This document shows, one piece after another, positions 27,524 to 36,344 of a DNA stretch of 44,964 nt. The notes under the pieces were generated by a model. It was not told where the DNA came from. It searched no databases and saw only the letters and a program-made list of their open reading frames with translations. Source of the DNA: Blastocatellia bacterium (lineage in GTDB: Bacteria; Acidobacteriota; Blastocatellia; RBC074); assembly GCA_016789725.1 (NCBI GenBank), contig JAEUQN010000034.1:1-44964 (forward strand), given 5' to 3'. The translations under genes were made by a program, and so were the position numbers. How positions within the stretch are numbered: the stretch's first letter is position 1; every line of letters starts with the position of its first letter.

Positions 27524-28900
27524 ATGAAGCAGTTGATCTCATGGTTAGCGTTGGTGATGTGGGCAGGTCTTGGGCTTGGCGCGCAACCCTCGCCACGAAA
27601 CAATCCTGACGAGGCCTTCGAGCAAATCATACTGGACGCGATGAAGGCGGCTCAAACTCCTGGTGCAGCCGTTGTCATCGTGAAAGGAAATCAAGTCATC
27701 TATGCCAAAGGCTTCGGGGTCACAAGCATTGAAGACCAGACTCCTATCTCAACCGATACACTGTTTCGGCTCGGCTCCACGACGAAGATGTTCACCTCCG
27801 CCGCATTGGTGAAGTCCGCTGATAGCCGCAACCTCAAACTCAATGCCCCATTCGCAAACTACGCACATGGCCTGGATGCCAAAATCGGCCAGATCACAAC
27901 CCATCAACTCTTGAGCCATAGCTCCGGCCTCCGCGACTTTGCGGCAACCGTGTCGTCCCACGACGATGATGCCATTGCCAAAATGGTACGCGCGTGGAAA
28001 GGCGATGTCTTTTTCGGTGAGCCGGGAAAGATTTATTCGTATTCGAGTCCTGGCTATTGGTTGGCGGGATTTATGTTGGAAGAAGTGGAGAAGCAACCAT
28101 ACGCCGAAGCGATGAAGCGGTTGTTGTTCAAGCCACTGGGTATGAATCGAACGACCTTCCGCCCGCTGGAAGCGATGACGTTTCCACTTGCGATAGGCCA
28201 CCGACTGGAAGCCAACAAACCGACCATCATTCGCCCCACATTTAATAACAATGCGATGTGGCCTGCGGGTTCGATGTACTCCAGCGCCAATGATCTGGCA
28301 CGCTGGGTTATCGCCTTTCTCAATGAAGGCCGGATTGACGGAGCGCAAATACTTTCGCCCACACTCATCAAGCAACTTTCATCGCCCCACGTTGCGATAC
28401 CCGGCGGGGTCACTCAATTTCACGGTTATGGGCTGATGGTATCGCAGGAACGTGGCATACCCATTGTCGCCCACGGCGGCTTCAGCACAGGCTATGGTTC
28501 GATGATTCAAATGGCCCCGCAACATCGCATCGGGGTGATCGTGCTAACCAATAAAAGCGGAGAAACCTTGCCCCGCGTGTGGCAAAAAGCGTTGGAAATG
28601 CACTTGCCTTTTGGGCCGCCCGAACCAGAGCCAACGGCCCAGACAATCACCGAAACAGAATTGGCGAATTGCCCTGGGCAGTATTCACATGCCCCCGGTC
28701 TGTTTGAAATTCTGAAATGGGGGAACCGATTGTTTTTTCGGGAAAAAGGTCAGGAAATAGAACTCAAGAAAATCAGCGATTACACATTCCTTTACGGCAA
28801 CCATGACGAAAACATCGTGATCTTCGTCGCAGACCAAATGGGGCGGATCGAATATGCCTTCGATGGAATGTATGCCTCTCGAAAAGTCCGGGACCGCTGA
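27524..28900 (+). CDS. Secreted serine hydrolase, class C beta-lactamase/PBP-like
   Basis: 458 residues. Residues 1-20 are a signal peptide. The SxxK motif is Ser85-TT-Lys88 in FRLGSTTKMF. The YxN motif is altered to YSS in KIYSYSSPGYW, and the third motif is HGGFSTGY in place of KTG, as in many esterase or D-aminopeptidase members. A C-terminal domain of about 110 residues follows. Such enzymes act on D-peptides or esters in the periplasm; antibiotic hydrolysis is not implied. Probably in one operon with the preceding small secreted protein. Confidence 0.87.
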   Translation: MKQLISWLALVMWAGLGLGAQPSPRNNPDEAFEQIILDAMKAAQTPGAAVVIVKGNQVIYAKGFGVTSIEDQTPISTDTLFRLGSTTKMFTSAALVKSADSRNLKLNAPFANYAHGLDAKIGQITTHQLLSHSSGLRDFAATVSSHDDDAIAKMVRAWKGDVFFGEPGKIYSYSSPGYWLAGFMLEEVEKQPYAEAMKRLLFKPLGMNRTTFRPLEAMTFPLAIGHRLEANKPTIIRPTFNNNAMWPAGSMYSSANDLARWVIAFLNEGRIDGAQILSPTLIKQLSSPHVAIPGGVTQFHGYGLMVSQERGIPIVAHGGFSTGYGSMIQMAPQHRIGVIVLTNKSGETLPRVWQKALEMHLPFGPPEPEPTAQTITETELANCPGQYSHAPGLFEILKWGNRLFFREKGQEIELKKISDYTFLYGNHDENIVIFVADQMGRIEYAFDGMYASRKVRDR

Positions 28901-28944
28901 ACGTATTGCGGTCCGGTGGCCTCCAATCCAATTCCCACTCTTAG

Positions 28945-29355
28945 TCAGTGCTTGAGTAAATCCTGCAAACACTCCCACTGCGCAGCGGAAACAGGCATGA
29001 CCGATAAACGTGGCAGGCGCACCAGATCAAAGTCCCGGAGTTCTTCAATCGCCTTGATTTCAGGGAGCGTTAGAGGGCGGGACATCCGGCGCTTGGGTTT
29101 GAGATTGACCACGACGATTTTTTCGTCGGGTTCCTTGGGGTCAGGATAGGCATCGCTGATTGCTTCCGCCAAGCCCACAATCGCTTTTTCATCTCCTGAA
29201 TGGTAGATCAAGACTTCATCTCCCAATCGAACTTCTCGCAGATTTTTTAGAGCCAGGTTATTGCTGACACCGTCCCACACGGTTTTCTTCTCCTGCTCTA
29301 AATCACCATAGGAATAATCATCCGGCTCTGTTTTAAATAACCATCGTCGAGGCAT
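28945..29355 (-). CDS. EVE-domain protein
   Basis: 136 residues. The sequence opens [17 protein letters not shown] and continues [37 protein letters not shown]. This is the EVE/PUA-like fold that binds modified bases in RNA or DNA. It is full length for the family and has no partner domain. It is convergent with the serine hydrolase gene and co-oriented with ybaK, 116 bases apart. Confidence 0.93.
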   Translation of the reverse strand: MPRRWLFKTEPDDYSYGDLEQEKKTVWDGVSNNLALKNLREVRLGDEVLIYHSGDEKAIVGLAEAISDAYPDPKEPDEKIVVVNLKPKRRMSRPLTLPEIKAIEELRDFDLVRLPRLSVMPVSAAQWECLQDLLKH

Positions 29356-29471
29356 GTTTTTATTTCTCTCTTAATTATTTTGGGCAAAGTATTTTCGGCC
29401 TTTCGGAATAATAGTGAGACATCAAATCTTGTCAAGTCTGAGGCGAAGGGTCCGACGCTTGACAAAATTGA

Positions 29472-29939
29472 TTACTTTGCGATGTCGGCCAGAAGTGCCT
29501 CTGTCGCGTGCTGCAAATCCTCTGGGGCCAGGATAATTTGTAGCCCTCGCTGCCCGGCGCTAATGCTGACACGCTCAGACAAAATCACGGTTTCGTCAAT
29601 CAGGACGGGGAATTTTTTCTTGGCACCCAGCGGAGAAACGCCGCCGCGAATGTATCCGGTCAGGCCCAGCAATTCCTTCACAGCGACCAACTCAATTTTC
29701 TTGTTGCCGCTGATGGTGGCTAATTTTTTCAAATCCAATTCGGCATCTGCCGCCACCAGCGTCATCATCACGCCGGTTTTATCGCCGCGCGCCACCAGCG
29801 TTTTAAAAACGGATTCTGGTGGCAGCCCCACTTTGCGCGCCACACTCACCGCGTCGAGTTCATCTTCGTTGACTTCGTAGGCGCGCAATTCATACGCAAT
29901 ATGCAGTTGATCGAGCAAACGGGCAGCAATTGTCTTCAT
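29472..29939 (-). CDS. ybaK: Cys-tRNA(Pro)/Cys-tRNA deacylase YbaK
   Basis: 155 residues. YbaK removes cysteine wrongly loaded on tRNA-Pro. The family signatures [31 protein letters not shown] and [23 protein letters not shown] are present, including the GYxxGGxSP loop that binds the CCA end. Normal length. It is divergent from xthA. Confidence 0.95.
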   Translation of the reverse strand: MKTIAARLLDQLHIAYELRAYEVNEDELDAVSVARKVGLPPESVFKTLVARGDKTGVMMTLVAADAELDLKKLATISGNKKIELVAVKELLGLTGYIRGGVSPLGAKKKFPVLIDETVILSERVSISAGQRGLQIILAPEDLQHATEALLADIAK

Positions 29940-30046
29940 GGTTTTTTCAGCAATTTTCCGTAACTTGACTTGCTGTAAGTCTGAATGACAAGATGTCGGT
30001 TCATTAGCTTCAAACTACTAGGCAAATTTACTCGATTCGATCACAA

Positions 30047-30817
30047 ATGAAAATTGCCACTTGGAACGTAAATTCAATTGCTGTGCGCTTACAGCAGGTC
30101 TTGAACTGGCTCGCCGACAATCCTACTGAGGTGCTTTGTTTGCAGGAGATCAAATGCGTTGATGAAAAGTTTCCGCTTCAGGCTTTTGTGGAGGCGGGCT
30201 ACTTTGCAACGTTTTACGGACAACCTTCTTACAACGGCGTCGCGATTATCTCCAAGGTCGAAGCGCAAAATGTCGAACGTGGATTTGATGGCGATCTGGT
30301 CACAGGGCAACGTCGGTTCATCGCCGCAACCTTCGATGGCGTGCGTGTCATCAACACGTATTTTCCGAATGGCCAAGCAGTGGATTCCGAAAAGTTTGTT
30401 TACAAACTCGGATGGATGAAAAACCTGCGGCACTATCTGGATTCGCATTGCGATACCCAAATGCCGGTCGCGTTGTGCGGCGATTACAACATTGCGCCCG
30501 ATGACCGCGATGTCTACGACCCGAAAGCGTGGGAAGGGCAAATACATTGCAGCCCACAGGAACGCGACGCTTTGCAGGAAATCAAAGATTGGGGTCTGGT
30601 GGATACATTTCGCCAACATCAAGCCGAACCCGGATTTTATTCGTGGTGGAATTACCGCGAAGGTGGCTTTCGGCGAAATCAGGGCCTGCGCATAGATCAT
30701 ATCTGGGTATCGCAGCCGCTGGCTGACCAATGCGTCGCCGCGTGGATTGATAAGGTTCCGCGCACGTGGGAGCGCCCCTCCGATCACACGCCCGTCGTTG
30801 CCGAATTCACACGATGA
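30047..30817 (+). CDS. xthA: Exodeoxyribonuclease III
   Basis: 256 residues. It cleaves at abasic sites and acts as a 3'-5' exonuclease in base excision repair. Motifs: KIATWNVNSIAVR at the start, VLCLQEIK (catalytic Glu), ALCGDYNIAPDDRD and RIDHIW, with the terminal SDHTPVVAEF. These are the metal-binding and catalytic residues of the ExoIII/APE fold. Followed on the same strand, after 40 bases, by two small genes and a sensor kinase. Confidence 0.96.
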   Translation: MKIATWNVNSIAVRLQQVLNWLADNPTEVLCLQEIKCVDEKFPLQAFVEAGYFATFYGQPSYNGVAIISKVEAQNVERGFDGDLVTGQRRFIAATFDGVRVINTYFPNGQAVDSEKFVYKLGWMKNLRHYLDSHCDTQMPVALCGDYNIAPDDRDVYDPKAWEGQIHCSPQERDALQEIKDWGLVDTFRQHQAEPGFYSWWNYREGGFRRNQGLRIDHIWVSQPLADQCVAAWIDKVPRTWERPSDHTPVVAEFTR

Positions 30818-30857
30818 CGAGGGGCCACCGCTGCGCACCTTAAAACGGGGAATCACA

Positions 30858-31061
30858 ATGGCCTTACCAACCCGACAAAATCCTGATACCGATGAACTGG
30901 AAGTGTATATTCACGAGCAATGGGTTCCCTTTCAGGAATATCGTGACAAACAAATTGCCGACGCCTACGAAAAGTCTGTCATCTTTTTGCGCGAACGATT
31001 GAGCGAAGATGATGCGCGCCAGGAACAGGAAACTCAAACAAAGGATTTATCTCATGGCTGA
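30858..31061 (+). CDS. Small acidic protein, unknown function
   Basis: 67 residues from the ATG at 30858. Opens ALPTRQNPDTDELEVYIHEQWVPF and ends as a charged helix (KSVIFLRERLSEDDARQEQE). There are no Cys residues and no signal. The stop overlaps the start of the next gene by eight bases, a strong sign of coupling. I recognise no family. The context (xthA, this, another small protein, LytS kinase) is one operon. Confidence 0.6.
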   Translation: MALPTRQNPDTDELEVYIHEQWVPFQEYRDKQIADAYEKSVIFLRERLSEDDARQEQETQTKDLSHG

Positions 31062-31320
31062 TTCGAATACCTCACTTACAAATGCAAAATCACTGGTGAT
31101 TGAAAAGGGCGAATTTGATTACATCACGCTCGAACAAGCCGATGGCAAAGCCACAACTGTCAAATTTCAAGTCATGAACCCCAGCGTCACTATCGGCGAT
31201 GTGCTGGTGATTTTGGACGGCACCGAAATTCTTTTTCACGGAATGTTGAGCCGGATGGAGGATGGCTGGGCAACGGCATCAGACCCGCGTGGTTCGCTGC
31301 TGCCCGCGACTACAGATTAA
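31054..31320 (+). CDS. Small beta-rich protein, unknown function
   Basis: 88 residues from the ATG at 31054, overlapping the previous gene. A frame upstream of it is open but lacks support. Short strands alternate (LVIEKGEFDYITLEQ, TTVKFQVMNPSVTIGDVLVIL, TEILFHGML), suggesting a small barrel or OB-like fold. Its TAA overlaps the ATG of the sensor kinase gene (TAATG), so it is likely a functional part of that operon. No family recognised. Confidence 0.6.
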   Translation: MADSNTSLTNAKSLVIEKGEFDYITLEQADGKATTVKFQVMNPSVTIGDVLVILDGTEILFHGMLSRMEDGWATASDPRGSLLPATTD

Positions 31321-32426
31321 TGTGGCAGCGGCATCGCATTCTGTGGACATCCATCGCCATCGGCTGGCTATTGATTGCTGTTTCGTTCACGCTGAACTAC
31401 TTCCTTTTCGCGCAACATTACGTCGAAATTTTCTCGCCACGGCCCACCTTTCAGCAAATGCTGGTGTGGGAAATTCCGTATTGGGTGCTCTGGGCGGCCT
31501 TGGCTCCCGTCGTGTTCACGCTCACGCGACGCTTTCCGCTGGAACTCAAAACCGCCCTTCCAAACTCACTCGTCCATCTTGCCGCTGCATTACTGCTGTC
31601 AGTTCTGCATCGCGTCGTGTATTTGCCCGTTTGTTGGTTGCTTTATGTGGACGCCTATCGCAAGAAGCCGTCACTGATTGATCTGTATGCTTCCGATCTG
31701 TTCTTCAATCTGCAAACCGGCTTAATGTGTTATGGCACAATCCTGCTGGTGAGCAACGTGATTGATTATTATGAGCGCTATCAAGCAGGCGAATTGCAAA
31801 CGTCGCAACTCAACGCGCAATTGGCCGAAGCGCAATTGCAGGCGCTGCGTATGCAATTGCAACCGCATTTTCTGTTCAATACGCTGAATTCGATTTCGGC
31901 TTTGCAATTGACCGATGTCGAAGCGGCCAATCAAATGACGGCGCGGCTCGGCGATTTTCTACGAATGACGCTGGACAATGTCGGCACGCCACTCGTGACC
32001 TTGCGCGAAGAGATGGAATTCCTGCGCAGCTATTTGGCTATCGAACGCATTCGTTTTCAGGATCGCTTGCAAGTGACGATGGACATTGCGCCGGAAACGC
32101 TCGATTTGAAAGTACCGAATTTGCTGCTGCAACCACTGATCGAAAACGCCATCAAATATGCTGTCGTGAGACGAACCGGGCAAGGGGTGATCATGTTACG
32201 TGCGCGACACAATTCCGGCGAGTTGCAGATTGAAGTCGAAGACAATGGGATCGGATTGCAATTGCCGCACAACAGCAATCGTGCGACGCGGGGCGGCGTG
32301 GGATTGGCGAATATAAAAGCGCGCCTCGAACAACTTTACGGCCACGCGCATCGCTTTGAACTGCAAAACGCGACGGGTGGCGGTGTCCTCGTGACCATCG
32401 CCCTTCCAATTGAAGAGCGCACGTAA
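31320..32426 (+). CDS. LytS-type membrane sensor histidine kinase
   Basis: 368 residues. The first 145 hold about four membrane segments (residues 10-32, 45-68, 78-102 and 120-142 by eye). A coiled linker leads to the His_kinase domain with the phosphoacceptor in LQPHFLFNTLNSISAL and the ATPase motifs LLLQPLIENAIKYAV and VEDNGIGL, then GVGLANIKARLEQLYG. This family pairs with LytTR regulators, as here. It is translationally coupled to the small gene before it. The signal sensed is unknown. Confidence 0.92.
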   Translation: MWQRHRILWTSIAIGWLLIAVSFTLNYFLFAQHYVEIFSPRPTFQQMLVWEIPYWVLWAALAPVVFTLTRRFPLELKTALPNSLVHLAAALLLSVLHRVVYLPVCWLLYVDAYRKKPSLIDLYASDLFFNLQTGLMCYGTILLVSNVIDYYERYQAGELQTSQLNAQLAEAQLQALRMQLQPHFLFNTLNSISALQLTDVEAANQMTARLGDFLRMTLDNVGTPLVTLREEMEFLRSYLAIERIRFQDRLQVTMDIAPETLDLKVPNLLLQPLIENAIKYAVVRRTGQGVIMLRARHNSGELQIEVEDNGIGLQLPHNSNRATRGGVGLANIKARLEQLYGHAHRFELQNATGGGVLVTIALPIEERT

Positions 32427-32429
32427 TCC

Positions 32430-32520
32430 TGTCCCTTGTCCCTTGTTCATTGTATGCAGGTAAGAAGGCGGAGAGTGTTTCCTTAACATTCAATGGAGAA
32501 TGAACAAGGGAAAAAGGACA
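32430..32520 (+). repeat. 22-nt inverted repeat between kinase and regulator genes
   Basis: Positions 32430-32451 and 32499-32520 are reverse complements, with 18 of 22 positions paired. This includes an unbroken 13-bp core (TCCCTTGTTCATT with AATGAACAAGGGA). The loop is 47 bases. The right arm contains the only AAGGA near the regulator start (14 bases before ATG), so folding could affect translation of the regulator. Confidence 0.7.
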
Positions 32521-32533
32521 ATGTTGGTATCGT

Positions 32534-33313
32534 ATGAGCAAACCTGGTTCGCAACCGATTCGCACGGTGATCGTAGATGACGAATTGCTCGGACGCACTG
32601 TCATTCGAGAGATGCTGCGCGGTGAGGCGGAAATCAACCTCATTGGCGAATGCGCGAACGGACGCGAAGCGATTGATTTGCTGCGCAAAGAACAACCCGA
32701 CTTGCTGTTCCTGGATGTACAAATGCCTGTGCTGGATGGCTTCGCCGTGCTGTCGGCATTGGATGTTTTGCCGTTCACGATTTTTGTCACAGCCTACGAT
32801 CAATATGCCGTGCGCGCGTTTGAAGTTCATGCCGTAGATTATTTGCTGAAGCCCTTCGACCGCGAACGCTTCGGCAAAGCTTTGCAGCGCGCGAAAACGG
32901 CCTTGCGACAAACCCAGACCAACGCCATCAACGAACGAATCCTCGCCTTGCTCGAAGCGCAACAACCAAAGCCTGATTACCTCGAACGCTTGGTCATCAA
33001 AGCCAATGGCCGCGTGCTGTTTTTGAGCGCTGATGAAATTGATTGGATCGAGGCGCAAGGCAACTACGTTTGTTTGCACAGCAAAAAGGAATCGTATTTA
33101 GTGCGCGAAACGATCAGCGGTTTAGAAGCACAACTTGACCCAAAGAAATTCGCGCGCATTCATCGCTCAACCATCGTCCAACTGAATCGCATCAAAGAAC
33201 TGCATCCCTGGACACACGGCGAATATCGCGTGCTCCTGAAAGACGGCACAGAATTGACGCTAAGCCGCAGCTACCGCGATCATTTTCAATCCTTGTTAGG
33301 CCAGTCAATGTAA
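32534..33313 (+). CDS. LytTR-family response regulator
   Basis: 259 residues. The receiver domain (about 8-125) has the acidic pair in VIVDDE, the phosphoacceptor Asp in LLFLDVQMPVLDG, and Thr and Lys in FVTAYDQYAV and YLLKPFD. The LytTR DNA-binding domain (about 155-255) shows LFLSADEIDWIEAQGNYVCLH and FARIHRSTIVQLNRI. It acts with the LytS-type kinase upstream. LytTR domains bind pairs of short direct repeats; CTCAC repeats lie between this gene and the transporter gene. Confidence 0.94.
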   Translation: MSKPGSQPIRTVIVDDELLGRTVIREMLRGEAEINLIGECANGREAIDLLRKEQPDLLFLDVQMPVLDGFAVLSALDVLPFTIFVTAYDQYAVRAFEVHAVDYLLKPFDRERFGKALQRAKTALRQTQTNAINERILALLEAQQPKPDYLERLVIKANGRVLFLSADEIDWIEAQGNYVCLHSKKESYLVRETISGLEAQLDPKKFARIHRSTIVQLNRIKELHPWTHGEYRVLLKDGTELTLSRSYRDHFQSLLGQSM

Positions 33314-33316
33314 CGG

Positions 33317-33377
33317 CTCACCCCACCTCACTTCCGTCTCATCACTATTGATCTCACCTCTGTCACATAAAGCTCAC
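33317..33377 (+). promoter_or_regulatory. CTCAC repeat cluster, candidate LytTR binding sites
   Basis: CTCAC or CTCAT occurs at 33317, 33327, 33338, 33353 and 33373, with a TCAC at 33363. Spacing is about one helical turn for the first three. The cluster lies between the LytTR regulator and the amino-acid permease gene, 63 bases before the latter. No experimental site is known to me. Confidence 0.35.
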
Positions 33378-33439
33378 GCACATTTGCCCTTCCTGCGTAA
33401 CATCCCGCCGCACAACTACATTCGATAAAGGAAACGCAG

Positions 33440-34975
33440 ATGAACAAACTCTTCGTGACAAAACCGCTCGACAAAATTCTGGGCGAAGCACAAGCTGAAG
33501 GACAACACCATCTCAAGCGTGTGTTAGGCCCGCTCAATCTGATTGCGCTCGGCATCGGCGCAGTCATTGGCGCGGGCATTTTTGTGATTACCGGGCAAGC
33601 CGCCGCGCGTTACACCGGCCCCGGCGTAGCGTTATCGTTTGTGTTGGCAGGACTTGGCTGCGCGTTCGCAGGCTTGTGCTATGCCGAACTCGCCGCGATG
33701 ATTCCGATTTCAGGCTCAGCATACACGTACGGTTATGCGTCGCTCGGTGAGTTGGTCGCGTGGATTATCGGTTGGGATTTGGTGCTCGAATACGCTTTCA
33801 GCGCGGCGACGGTGGCTTCAGGGTGGAGTGGAAATTTCGTGATTCTGCTCCAAGACTTCGGCGTTCACTTGCCGCCGCAATGGATTGAGACGCCGGGGAC
33901 GCAACTCTATTTCTTCCAAGACCGCTGGCAATTGCTGACAACGATAGAACCCGCGCTCAAAGCGGCTGGCATCAGTGTTGACAGCCTGCCGCACGCGACG
34001 GCGATTTTCAATCTTCCCGCGTTTCTGATCGTGTGCGTTGTCAGTCTGATTCTGGTCGTTGGCGTGCGCGAATCGGCGAACTTCAATGTCGTCGCAGTTT
34101 TTATCAAAGTCGCAACGGTCATCATCTTCATCCTTATCGCTGCCGCGTTTCTCTGGAAAAATCCGAGCGTTGCCGCCAATAACTGGACGCCGTTCATCCC
34201 TGAAAACAAAGGGAGTTTCGGCGAATACGGCTGGTCGGGTATTGCGCGTGGCGCGTCGAGCATCTTTTTTGCGTACATTGGCTTCGATGCCGTTTCGACC
34301 GCCGCGCAGGAAGCCCGCAATCCGCAGCGCGATATGCCGATTGGCTTGCTCGGCTCGTTAGCGATTTGTACGGTGCTCTATTTGATCGTCGGCACGATTC
34401 TGACGGGCGTTGTGCATTACTCGCGCTTGAATGTGCCTGCGCCGGTGGCGTTGGCGATTGAAGCGACGGGGGTGAAATGGGGCAGTTTGTTGGTCATCGG
34501 CGGATCGCTCGCGGGATTGAGCACGGTGATGCTGACGACGTTGATGGGGCAATCGCGGATTTTTTATTCGATGTCAAAAGACGGTTTGTTGCCTGCGTGG
34601 GCGAGCGCGATTCATCCGCGTTTCAAAACGCCGTGGATTTCGACGATTGCGGTCGGCTTGTTTATTGCCGTCTTTGCCGGATTGCTGCCGATCAGCATTC
34701 TCGGTGATTTGGTTAGTATTGGGACGCTCCTTGCTTTCATCATCGTGTGCATTGGCGTGTTGGTATTACGCAAGCAACGCCCTGACATCGAACGCCCATT
34801 CAAAACCCCGCTGATGCCGTTTGTGCCGCTGGCAGGCATTGGGATTTCGCTGGTGCTGATGTTCAGTTTGCCGCTGGATACCTGGATGCGCTTAATCGTA
34901 TGGTTGTTGATTGGGTTTGCGATTTACTTCGGATACAGCCGCAAGCACAGTCGCGTGCAGAGCGAGCAGCATTAG
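33440..34975 (+). CDS. Amino-acid permease (APC family, cationic amino acid transporter-like)
   Basis: 511 residues; AAAGGAAACGCAG precedes the ATG. The first membrane segment has GIGAVIGAGIFVITGQAA, the APC substrate-binding loop. About 12 membrane segments follow, with GWDLVLEYAFSAATVASGW and the ARGASSIFFAYIGFDAVSTAAQEARNP segment typical of the YfnA/CAT branch. It imports amino acids using an ion gradient. It lies directly after a LytS/LytTR pair, an arrangement in which the transporter is often the regulated target. It ends four bases into the convergent kinase gene. Confidence 0.93.
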   Translation: MNKLFVTKPLDKILGEAQAEGQHHLKRVLGPLNLIALGIGAVIGAGIFVITGQAAARYTGPGVALSFVLAGLGCAFAGLCYAELAAMIPISGSAYTYGYASLGELVAWIIGWDLVLEYAFSAATVASGWSGNFVILLQDFGVHLPPQWIETPGTQLYFFQDRWQLLTTIEPALKAAGISVDSLPHATAIFNLPAFLIVCVVSLILVVGVRESANFNVVAVFIKVATVIIFILIAAAFLWKNPSVAANNWTPFIPENKGSFGEYGWSGIARGASSIFFAYIGFDAVSTAAQEARNPQRDMPIGLLGSLAICTVLYLIVGTILTGVVHYSRLNVPAPVALAIEATGVKWGSLLVIGGSLAGLSTVMLTTLMGQSRIFYSMSKDGLLPAWASAIHPRFKTPWISTIAVGLFIAVFAGLLPISILGDLVSIGTLLAFIIVCIGVLVLRKQRPDIERPFKTPLMPFVPLAGIGISLVLMFSLPLDTWMRLIVWLLIGFAIYFGYSRKHSRVQSEQH

Positions 34976-36339
34976 CCAACTAACGGCAAGCGTATTTCGA
35001 TCAATAATCCACCGCCCGCCGCGTTCTCCGCTTTGACGGAACCATTGTGCAATTTGATGGCGCGCTCGGTGATCGCCAGGCCCAATCCGATACCGCCGGT
35101 TTGCCGGTCGCGCGCATCGGCGACGCGATAGAACGGTTGGAACAATTGCTGAAGAGATTCCGCTGGAACGCCTGCACCATAATCACGCACGGAGATGACG
35201 GCTTCGTTTGAGCTTCGTTGCAAACGAACTTCGACGGCTGAGCCTTCCGGCGTGTAGCGAATCGCGTTGCGCACCACGTTCTCAATCGCGCGCCGCAGCA
35301 GTTCGCTGGAACCGCCTAATTGCGCGTCGTCGGCTTGTAGCAATTGGACTGAACGCTGGTTGCTACGCGCTTCAAAATCAGCGTCAGCAACAATCTCCCG
35401 CACAAGATTCGTCAAATGGACAGGCGCATTGCTGGTGGCGCTCTGTTGGCTTTCCAACTTCGAGAGCGCCAGCAACTGCCCAATCAATTCGTTCAATCGC
35501 TCCGATTCATGCCCAATGCGATTGAGCATTGGCATAGCCTCTGCACCAGCACGTTGTCGTGCCAATTCGAGCGCGACACTGAGCCGCGTCAGAGGCGAAC
35601 GCAACTCGTGTGAGATGTCGCTGAGCAAGCGTTTTTGTGCATTCATCAACCCTTCGATTCGTTCCGCCATCGCGTCGAAATCCTGCCCTAGCTCCATCAA
35701 CTCATCGCGGCGTTTCTCTAACTTTGCACCGACACGCGCGGACAAATCGCCATTTGCCAGACGGCGTGTCGCTTCGCGCAACTTGCCAACCGGCGCAGTT
35801 AAATATCGAGCCAACAGAAAGCACAGCAACCCTGCCATCCCAAAGATCGCCAACCCGCGCGCCAGCCGCACGCCAAACGGGACACGAAAAAAGACGAGCG
35901 GCAACTTTGGCGGCTGTGCGACAAAGACATAATTTTTCCCGCTGATCGAGGTCACAAGATGCGCGGTTAAAGCCCCCTGCCCGTCGTTTTCCATCATCGT
36001 GCGCCGTTGTGATGAAACCATTGTCACCAATTTCAAAGCATTCGGCGGCGGCGCAAATCCTGTAATTTCGTGCTGCAAATCATCGTACACCACAACCTGT
36101 ACATTGGTATTGCGTGACAGCCGCAACAACAGTTCGCGGAACTTGTCGCGGCCTTCGTTTTCATACAGTTCAATCGCGGTTTGCAAATACACTGTGATGG
36201 CATTCTCACGCAAATCCATCCAACGCTGGGTTAGTGGCTCCGATTCCGTCGAGATGATGACCAACACCGAAACGGCAATCAACACGCCTATCGTCAGCCA
36301 AAACCACAGGAAGATTTTGAGAAATAAGCTGCGAAACAT
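34972..36339 (-). CDS. CpxA-like HAMP sensor histidine kinase
   Basis: About 455 residues. The GTG at 36348 overlaps the regulator stop but has no spaced ribosome site; the ATG at 36339 has GAGG eight bases upstream, so I use it. Parts: membrane helix near residues 10-30, a periplasmic domain of about 130 residues, a second helix near 165, HAMP (RYLTAPVGKLREATRRLANGDLSARV), HisKA with SDISHELRSPLTRLS, and HATPase (ENVVRNAIRYTPEG, RDYGAGVP, GGIGLGLAITERAIKLH). It is co-transcribed with the regulator upstream. The neighbouring Spy-like gene and CpxR-type boxes suggest envelope-stress sensing. Confidence 0.9.
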   Translation of the reverse strand: MFRSLFLKIFLWFWLTIGVLIAVSVLVIISTESEPLTQRWMDLRENAITVYLQTAIELYENEGRDKFRELLLRLSRNTNVQVVVYDDLQHEITGFAPPPNALKLVTMVSSQRRTMMENDGQGALTAHLVTSISGKNYVFVAQPPKLPLVFFRVPFGVRLARGLAIFGMAGLLCFLLARYLTAPVGKLREATRRLANGDLSARVGAKLEKRRDELMELGQDFDAMAERIEGLMNAQKRLLSDISHELRSPLTRLSVALELARQRAGAEAMPMLNRIGHESERLNELIGQLLALSKLESQQSATSNAPVHLTNLVREIVADADFEARSNQRSVQLLQADDAQLGGSSELLRRAIENVVRNAIRYTPEGSAVEVRLQRSSNEAVISVRDYGAGVPAESLQQLFQPFYRVADARDRQTGGIGLGLAITERAIKLHNGSVKAENAAGGGLLIEIRLPLVG

Positions 36340-36344
36340 CCTCG

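Noticed and set aside
29429..29465. 8-bp inverted repeat (TTGTCAAG/CTTGACAA) as a ybaK terminator
   Set aside because: The 21-base loop and lack of a U-run make it weak.
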